DNA of 9,326 nucleotides from NCBI GenBank assembly GCA_030018715.1, contig JASEHN010000085.1:1-9326 (forward strand), given 5' to 3'. Source of the stretch: Thermodesulfobacteriota bacterium (GTDB lineage: Bacteria; Desulfobacterota; SM23-61). Under the pieces are notes generated by a model. The model did not search any database and was not told the origin of the DNA. It was given only the letters and a program-made list of their open reading frames with translations. This document shows, one piece after another, positions 4,046-9,326 of the stretch (position 1 is its first letter; the number at the start of each line of letters is the position of its first letter). The translations under genes were made by a program, and so were the position numbers.

Positions 4046-6511
4046 ATGGAGAAATTAAAAGAACAATCAAATCAAATAGTATCTCTCCCTGTTAGCGGGA
4101 TGACCTGCGCTTCCTGTTCTGGAAGGATTGAAAGAGGCCTAAGCAGCCTTAAAGGGGTAAAAAAGGCTAACGTAAACCTGGCCACGGAAAGAGCTACGGT
4201 TGAATATGACCCCCGGGTTCTGAAGAAGGAAGGTATTATTCAGGCCATCGAAGATCTGGGCTACGGCGTTCCTAAGCCTGTCGAAGAAGAAAAACTGTCC
4301 ATCTCCATTGGCGGGATGACTTGCGCCGCTTGCGTAAACCGAGTAGAAAAAACTCTCAAGGGGATTCCGGGAGTTTCAAAAGCAGCCGTAAACTTAGCCA
4401 CCGAAAAGGCTACTGTCCATTATCAGCCTGGTCGCCTGGAAAAATCCGAGTTGCGGAAGGCCGTAGAACATCTGGGTTACGAAGTACGCGGTTTTGAAGA
4501 AGAATTAGCCGACCGCGAGCAGGAAGCGCGAGTCCGGGAAATCCGCCGGCAGAAGCGTAAATTTATTTTCAGCGCTATCCTTTCTGTGGCCATCTTCTTC
4601 AGCAACATGCCGGAATGGTTTCCCTGGTGGCCGAAGTTTCTTCAGGAGCATCTCGTCCTATTCCTATGCACCACCCCGGTTCAATTTTGGGCCGGATGGC
4701 AATTTTACCGTGGCTTTTGGTCCGCCCTCAAACACGGCACTTCGGACATGAATACACTTATTGCCATGGGAACTTCAGCTGCATACGGCTACAGCGCTGT
4801 GGTCACCTTCTTCCCTGGCCTTTTCAGATCTTATGGGCTGGAGTTGAGCGTATATTATGACACATCGGCAATGATCATTACTCTTATCCTCCTGGGAAAG
4901 ATGCTCGAGGCCATTGCCAAAGGGCATACTTCCGAGGCCATCAAACGCCTGATGGGCCTCAGGCCCAAAACGGCCCGGGTTATCCGCGGCGGAGAAGAAA
5001 TGGACATGCCGGTGGAGGAAGTTCAACGCGGGGATGTCGTTGTAGTTCGGCCCGGGGAGAAGATCCCGGTGGATGGAATGGTTCTTGAGGGCTATTCGGC
5101 GGTGGATGAATCCATGCTTACTGGTGAAAGTGTTCACGTGGAAAAAAAACCGGGAGACGAAGTGATGGGGGCGACCATCAATAAAACCGGGTTTTTCAAA
5201 TTCCGGGCCATGAAAGTGGGCAGGGAAACCGCGCTGGCTCAAATCATTAAGTTAGTAGAAGAAGCCCAGGGTTCGAAGGCGCCGATTCAAAGGCTGGCTG
5301 ACCGCGTAGCCAGCATTTTCGTTCCGGCCGTGATTCTTATCTCTCTGGCCACTTTTGTTACCTGGCTCATCTTTGACCCCTCACCGTCTTTCACTTTTGC
5401 CCTGCTGAATTTCGTAGCCGTGCTGATTATCGCCTGCCCCTGCGCCTTGGGACTGGCTACTCCCACAGCCATTATGGTAGGCACAGGCCGGGGGGCGGAA
5501 AACGGAATTCTGATCAAGAGCGGCGAAAGCCTGGAAACCATCCACCGAGTAAAGACCATTGTTTTCGATAAAACCGGCACGCTTACCCAGGGGAAGCCTG
5601 CTGTCACGGATATCGCCGTGAACGACGGCTATCAGGCAGACCAGGTCCTTTTGTGGGCGGCTTCAGTTGAAAAAGGATCTGAGCATCCATTAGGTGAGGC
5701 TATTGTCAATGCCGCCAAAGAAAAAGGCCTGATGCTTCCACCTGTGGAAGCCTTCGAAGCCATCCCGGGGCACGGAGTTAAAGGGAAAATTGACGGGGTA
5801 CCCATTATCCTGGGAAATCTTAAGTTGATGGAAGAATGTGGGGTAGAAGTAGATAAACTACGGGATCAGGTGGAAAAATTATCCAGCGAAGGCAAAACCC
5901 CGATGATCGTGGCCCGAAACGGTAGGGCGGCGGGAATTTTGGCCGTAGCCGACACGCTCAAACCAAATACCCGGGAAGCGGTGGAAGCTTTGCACCGCAT
6001 GGGTCTGGAAGTGATCATGATTACCGGAGATAACGAGCGCACGGCAAAAGCCATTGCTTCCCAGAGCGGAATAGATCGGGTCTTGGCCGAAGTCCTGCCC
6101 TGGGAAAAAAGCCAGCAAGTGAAAAAACTTCAGGAAGAAGGGAAGATTGTAGCTATGATAGGCGATGGCCTTAATGATGCCCCGGCTCTGGCTCAGGCCG
6201 ACGTGGGCATTGCCATCGGGACGGGTACGGATGTGGCCATGGAATCCTCGGACGTTACTCTCATCACCGGTGATCTAAGGGCTGTGATCGTGGCCATCCA
6301 ATTAAGCAGGAGAACGATTCGCACCATCAAGCAAAATCTTTTCTGGGCATTCATTTACAATATTCTAGGCATTCCGATTGCGGCCGGCATCCTCTATCCC
6401 TTCTGGGGTATCCTTTTAAACCCCATGATTGCCTCTGCGGCTATGGCTATGAGTTCGGTGTCCGTAGTAAGCAATTCCCTCCGGCTGAGGCGCTTTCGCC
6501 CGCAAGTATAA
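4046..6511 (+). CDS. copA: Copper-translocating P1B-type ATPase (CopA-like)
   Basis: This inner-membrane pump, 821 residues, most likely exports Cu(I) using ATP. Two N-terminal heavy-metal domains carry GMTCASC (C21, C24) and GMTCAAC (C93, C96). Helices follow at about 172-288. The actuator domain has LTGES (358-362), and the sixth helix has the metal-binding CPC (464-466). The catalytic core shows DKTGT (D508 phosphorylated), HP (547-548), TGDN (660-663) and GDGLNDAP (707-714). The last two helices contain YN (771-772) and MSS (802-804), the residues that mark Cu(I)-type (P1B-1) pumps. The protein is complete, with no frameshift. The start at 4046 is forced by an in-frame stop at 4037; it lacks a ribosome binding site and may depend on the leader ORF. 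No copper sensor or chaperone gene is nearby. Silver is an alternative substrate. Confidence 0.95.
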   Translation: MEKLKEQSNQIVSLPVSGMTCASCSGRIERGLSSLKGVKKANVNLATERATVEYDPRVLKKEGIIQAIEDLGYGVPKPVEEEKLSISIGGMTCAACVNRVEKTLKGIPGVSKAAVNLATEKATVHYQPGRLEKSELRKAVEHLGYEVRGFEEELADREQEARVREIRRQKRKFIFSAILSVAIFFSNMPEWFPWWPKFLQEHLVLFLCTTPVQFWAGWQFYRGFWSALKHGTSDMNTLIAMGTSAAYGYSAVVTFFPGLFRSYGLELSVYYDTSAMIITLILLGKMLEAIAKGHTSEAIKRLMGLRPKTARVIRGGEEMDMPVEEVQRGDVVVVRPGEKIPVDGMVLEGYSAVDESMLTGESVHVEKKPGDEVMGATINKTGFFKFRAMKVGRETALAQIIKLVEEAQGSKAPIQRLADRVASIFVPAVILISLATFVTWLIFDPSPSFTFALLNFVAVLIIACPCALGLATPTAIMVGTGRGAENGILIKSGESLETIHRVKTIVFDKTGTLTQGKPAVTDIAVNDGYQADQVLLWAASVEKGSEHPLGEAIVNAAKEKGLMLPPVEAFEAIPGHGVKGKIDGVPIILGNLKLMEECGVEVDKLRDQVEKLSSEGKTPMIVARNGRAAGILAVADTLKPNTREAVEALHRMGLEVIMITGDNERTAKAIASQSGIDRVLAEVLPWEKSQQVKKLQEEGKIVAMIGDGLNDAPALAQADVGIAIGTGTDVAMESSDVTLITGDLRAVIVAIQLSRRTIRTIKQNLFWAFIYNILGIPIAAGILYPFWGILLNPMIASAAMAMSSVSVVSNSLRLRRFRPQV

Positions 6512-6564
6512 AAACAAATTTCGAGTTTCCAGCATAGCTGTCAGATGAGCCATTAAACATTTAC

Positions 6565-6594
6565 TTGACCTGCCTATTTCCTTTTTGGTAAAAG
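6565..6594 (+). promoter_or_regulatory. Weak candidate promoter for the amidohydrolase-dehydrogenase pair
   Basis: TTGACC (6565-6570) is followed after 18 bp by TAAAAG (6589-6594), giving five of six and four of six consensus matches. It lies in the 155-bp gap between copA and the amidohydrolase start, where no clear terminator for copA was found. A small hairpin CCTTTT-TGGT-AAAAGG (6580-6595) overlaps it but has no T-tract. Readthrough from copA remains possible. Confidence 0.25.
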
Positions 6595-6666
6595 GATTAT
6601 CGGGACATTGCCAATCCGGTCTTGATTTTCCTGCTTAAAATCCAGCCCAAAAAGGGGGGAAGGGAA

Positions 6667-8280
6667 ATGGAAATCATTTTTAAAAATGGAAACATCCTTA
6701 CCATGGAACAATCAGCGCCTAAGGCCGAAGCCATAGCCGTACAATTCGGCCGAATTTACAAGGTGGGCCAGGCAGCGGAGATCGAAAAGCTGGCCACACC
6801 CGGCACGAAGATTATCGACCTTAAGGGGCAGACGGTACTGCCAGGATTTATCGACACCCACAATCATTTTTGCCTCTATGCCTTGCTCACCGATCAGGCT
6901 GACTGCCGTCCAGCCGCTGGCTGTGTTCGGGGGGAGGACGTGGTGGAGGCCCTGAAGGCCAAAGCCGCAAAAACTCCGCCGGGAAAATGGATCATGGGCT
7001 GGGGGTTTGCCCCTTATCTGCTTGATGACAAAAAGGAACTTACCAGAGCTGATCTGGACAGGGCATCAAAGAAACATCCCATCTGCTTAGTCCATGTTTC
7101 CGTCCATGGGGCAGTAGTCAACAGCCTGGCTCTCAGGGAATTGGGTTTCACCAAAAAAACGCCCGACCCGACAGGAGGAGTCATCGCTCGGGACAATAGG
7201 GGGGAGCCAAATGGTATTTTGAGTGAATCCGCTTTTATGGGGCCTTTATTCTTCCAGAGCCCATCCATTTATTCCAAGATGATGGCCGAATATGACCGGG
7301 CAGGGAGAATAGAAATGATGTCCCGTTGCGCGGCCCGTTTCCTGAAACTGGGCATCGTCGGTGCCCATGACCCGTTCGTGGACGCACTGACACTTGGCAC
7401 CTACCAGGAAGCCGAGGATGCCGGACGTTTCCCCTTTCGCCTTTATGCTTACATCCTTAACCAATGGGCCGATCCCCTGATGGCTGCGGGGGTCAAACGA
7501 GGGTTCGGATCGGAATGGGTAAAAATCGGGGCCATCAAAATCTTCCTCGATGGAGGAATGAGCAGCCGGACAGCGGCTGTTACCAAGCCCTATGCCAGTC
7601 CTCCAGGCGCGGGCAAAGGAATTCTCAACTACGACCAGAAAGGAATTAACCGGGAAATTGAAAAATTCGACCGGGCCGGGTACCAGATTTCGGTCCACGC
7701 CCAGGGGGACCGGGCTTTAGAGATGTTGCTCAAAGCATTCGGGCGAGTAATGGACAAAGGAAACCCCCTGCGCCACCATATTGTCCACGCCGGCAACCTC
7801 ACTCCGGCGCAGATCGACCGAGTAAAAGAGTTGGGTTTATATATTACCAGCCAGCCTAATTTCTTCTCACTCCTCGGCGACGGGTTTATAGAAGCCTACG
7901 GCCCGGAGCGCTCTCAGGAGCTATACCGTTTTAAAACCATTCTCAAGCGGGGAATCAAATTGGGTTTCTCCTCCGATTGCCCGGTGGCTGAACCCAACCC
8001 CTTGATCGGAATACGCGACTCCATCTGCCGGAGGACACCGAGCGGAAAAGAATTCGGACCAGGGGAATGTGTAACGGCTGAACAGGCTGTGGCTTTGTAC
8101 ACCCGTGAAGCGGCTTATTTTTCCTTCGAGGAGAAGGAGCGAGGGACTTTGCAGGCGGGCAAAGTCGCCGACCTGATAGTGCTCGACAAAAATCCCCTGC
8201 ACGTTCCCCCGCAGGCGATTTCCGACTGCCAGGTGAAAATGACCGTGGTCGGAGGAAAGACCGTTTATGATGGCCGATAA
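6667..8280 (+). CDS. YtcJ-type metal-dependent amidohydrolase (Amidohydro_3)
   Basis: This cytoplasmic hydrolase of the amidohydrolase superfamily, 537 residues, has no signal peptide. A small N-terminal beta domain leads to LPGFIDTHNHF, whose HxH (H65, H67) is the first metal ligand pair. Family landmarks follow: WIMGWGF (108-113), HVSVHGAVVNSLAL (143-156), KIFLDGGMSSRTA (291-303, with K291), HAQGDRA (344-350), RHHIVHAG (369-376, H374), FSSDCPV (434-440, with catalytic-type D437), and the C-terminal GTLQAGKVADLIVLDKNP. Relatives include N-substituted formamide deformylases and AepA-like proteins; the substrate cannot be assigned here. The ATG at 6667 is chosen because GGGGGA precedes it by 6 bases and MEIIFKNGNI is the typical start; the upstream TTG at 6622 is rejected. 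Its 3' end overlaps the dehydrogenase gene by 14 bp. Confidence 0.9.
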   Translation: MEIIFKNGNILTMEQSAPKAEAIAVQFGRIYKVGQAAEIEKLATPGTKIIDLKGQTVLPGFIDTHNHFCLYALLTDQADCRPAAGCVRGEDVVEALKAKAAKTPPGKWIMGWGFAPYLLDDKKELTRADLDRASKKHPICLVHVSVHGAVVNSLALRELGFTKKTPDPTGGVIARDNRGEPNGILSESAFMGPLFFQSPSIYSKMMAEYDRAGRIEMMSRCAARFLKLGIVGAHDPFVDALTLGTYQEAEDAGRFPFRLYAYILNQWADPLMAAGVKRGFGSEWVKIGAIKIFLDGGMSSRTAAVTKPYASPPGAGKGILNYDQKGINREIEKFDRAGYQISVHAQGDRALEMLLKAFGRVMDKGNPLRHHIVHAGNLTPAQIDRVKELGLYITSQPNFFSLLGDGFIEAYGPERSQELYRFKTILKRGIKLGFSSDCPVAEPNPLIGIRDSICRRTPSGKEFGPGECVTAEQAVALYTREAAYFSFEEKERGTLQAGKVADLIVLDKNPLHVPPQAISDCQVKMTVVGGKTVYDGR

Positions 8281-9256
8281 GGAAAAGTTCTTTGTTCCGG
8301 TCATTTTCGCCGACCGCTTCTTCATGTCGGCAAATGCCCTGGCAGACATCACCTTGAAGGGCGGGTATGCCTGGGCGGACGCTAAAGATCATTTTGACCT
8401 GGCGGAGAAGTTGACGGGTTCACCGTTCGTCCGGGTCATTGTGTCCGAGTATATCAAAATCAACTCACTGATCCTCGAGCAGGCTCCCGGACTAAAAGGT
8501 GTGATCGCCTACGGTGCAGGATACGACCATATTGATGTTGATTTTTTTACCAGTCGGGGAATCTTTGTCTGCAACTGCCGGGGAGAAAATGCCCAGGCAG
8601 TGGCCGAGCTAACCTTTGGCCTTCTTCTTTCCCTGATGAGAAGAATCCATCTTGCGGATCATTTCATCAGAGAGAACGGCTGGAAACGGACCGATAGCGC
8701 AGCCCTGCCTGAATGGACTATGGGCAGAGAACTTTGGGGAAAAACCTTCGGGATCATCGGCCTGGGGCAGATTGGGTCGCGAGTGGCCCGCATCGCCCGC
8801 GGCTTTGATATGAGGATTTTGTCTTATGATCCCTTTGCCCAGATAAAAGAAGGTATGGGGGTTGAAAGTGCGGGCCTGGAGGATATCCTTTCCAATGCGG
8901 ATATTATTTCGCTGCACGTTCCCCTGACAGCGGAAACAGAGAAAATGGTCAATGCCCGAGCTTTAAGTTTGCTGAAACCGGAAGCGGTGTTGGTAAATAC
9001 TTCCCGAGGGAAAATCATAGACGAACCGGCCCTGATAAAAGCACTGGAGGAGAGACGGATCGGCGGGGCCGCATTGGACGTCTTCTCCCAGGAGCCGATT
9101 CCAAGCGATCATCCCTTTTTTCGATTGAAGAATGTTGTACTTTCACCCCACATGGGCGCGATGACCCAGGAGGCCGGGGAGCGCCTCTCTGATGCTGTAG
9201 TTAGGCAGGTCCGGGATATTATAACCGGCCGGAAGCCTGAATGTCTCATCGAATAA
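8267..9256 (+). CDS. D-isomer-specific 2-hydroxyacid dehydrogenase (NAD-dependent)
   Basis: This cytoplasmic oxidoreductase, 329 residues, interconverts a 2-keto acid and a D-2-hydroxy acid. Substrate-domain features are GVIAYGAGYDHIDVDFF (78-94) and NAQAVAELTFGLLLSL (108-123). The NAD domain has GLGQIG (165-170) with D188 at the end of the second strand, favouring NAD over NADP. The catalytic triad is complete: R247 in NTSRG, E276 in SQEP, H295 in SPHMG. It lacks the C-terminal ACT extension of long SerA-type enzymes, so phosphoglycerate, glyoxylate/hydroxypyruvate or another keto acid are all possible. GGAGGA at 8251-8256, inside the amidohydrolase gene, lies 10 bases before the ATG at 8267; a second ATG follows directly at 8270. 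The overlap with the upstream gene implies coupled translation and a shared pathway. The 70 bp after its stop hold no recognisable gene or terminator. Confidence 0.93.
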   Translation: MMADKEKFFVPVIFADRFFMSANALADITLKGGYAWADAKDHFDLAEKLTGSPFVRVIVSEYIKINSLILEQAPGLKGVIAYGAGYDHIDVDFFTSRGIFVCNCRGENAQAVAELTFGLLLSLMRRIHLADHFIRENGWKRTDSAALPEWTMGRELWGKTFGIIGLGQIGSRVARIARGFDMRILSYDPFAQIKEGMGVESAGLEDILSNADIISLHVPLTAETEKMVNARALSLLKPEAVLVNTSRGKIIDEPALIKALEERRIGGAALDVFSQEPIPSDHPFFRLKNVVLSPHMGAMTQEAGERLSDAVVRQVRDIITGRKPECLIE

Positions 9257-9326
9257 GCGGTCAGCAAACAGGAAACAATATAAGGCCGAGTTTTGAACTC
9301 ATTTAAAAATTCCGCGAAAATCCTTT

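Noticed and set aside
4775..5242. 155-codon ORF on the minus strand inside copA
   Set aside because: It is fully antisense to the conserved actuator region of copA, has low-complexity His/Phe-rich composition typical of a shadow frame, and has no ribosome site.
6622..6666. Upstream TTG start adding 15 residues to the amidohydrolase
   Set aside because: The G-rich ribosome site lies between this TTG and the ATG at 6667, and family members begin at the beta-strand found after 6667.
7246..7698. 150-codon ORF on the minus strand inside the amidohydrolase gene
   Set aside because: It is antisense to conserved amidohydrolase motifs, shows no recognisable domain, and comes from codon bias of the real gene.
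7955..8392. Minus-strand ORFs across the amidohydrolase-dehydrogenase junction
   Set aside because: They are antisense to two well-supported genes, arginine/proline-rich shadow translations with no start context.
9288..9300. Hairpin GAGTT-TTG-AACTC after the dehydrogenase as a terminator
   Set aside because: The stem is only 5 bp and AT-rich, and no T-tract follows.

Overview
This looks like a bacterial chromosomal segment, most plausibly from the former Deltaproteobacteria (Desulfobacterota and relatives). That placement is an inference from three things. The first is the order rplM-rpsI-argC on one strand, which I recall as typical of Geobacter-type genomes. The second is a small cysteine-rich DUF6485-type protein. 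The third is a set of interspersed repeats (CACAGAG strings, GGAATGACGG palindromes, ATCAGGAT strings) of the kind seen in many genomes of that group. No rRNA, tRNA, CRISPR array or phage gene is visible.

Layout. Positions 1-1970 are an AT-rich accessory stretch read leftward. It carries a RelE-like toxin with an AbrB-type antitoxin (108-646), a second antitoxin-like small protein with no visible toxin (851-1057), and a cysteine-rich DUF6485-type protein (1330-1524). These genes lie between two clusters of short dispersed repeats (1-102 and about 1544-1959). The second cluster is nested: a 155-bp palindromic element sits inside a 23-bp outer inverted repeat. Positions 1970-3926, also leftward, are core genome: rplM and rpsI are driven by a perfect consensus sigma-70 promoter and end at a strong intrinsic terminator, and argC follows just beyond the terminator.

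From 4010 to the end everything reads rightward. A two-HMA copper-type P1B ATPase (copA-like, 4046-6511) is preceded by a nine-codon leader ORF and shares its upstream region with the divergent ribosomal promoter. It is followed by a YtcJ-type amidohydrolase (6667-8280) and a D-2-hydroxyacid dehydrogenase (8267-9256). The last two overlap by 14 bp and are very likely translated as a coupled pair.

Functionally the window combines housekeeping (translation, arginine biosynthesis), copper efflux, an uncharacterised hydrolase/dehydrogenase pair, and a small toxin-antitoxin and repeat island. I do not see a clearly new multi-gene system. The best candidates for follow-up are the nested repeat island, the leader ORF and shared promoter core at copA, the lone antitoxin-like gene, and the unassigned substrate of the overlapping enzyme pair.
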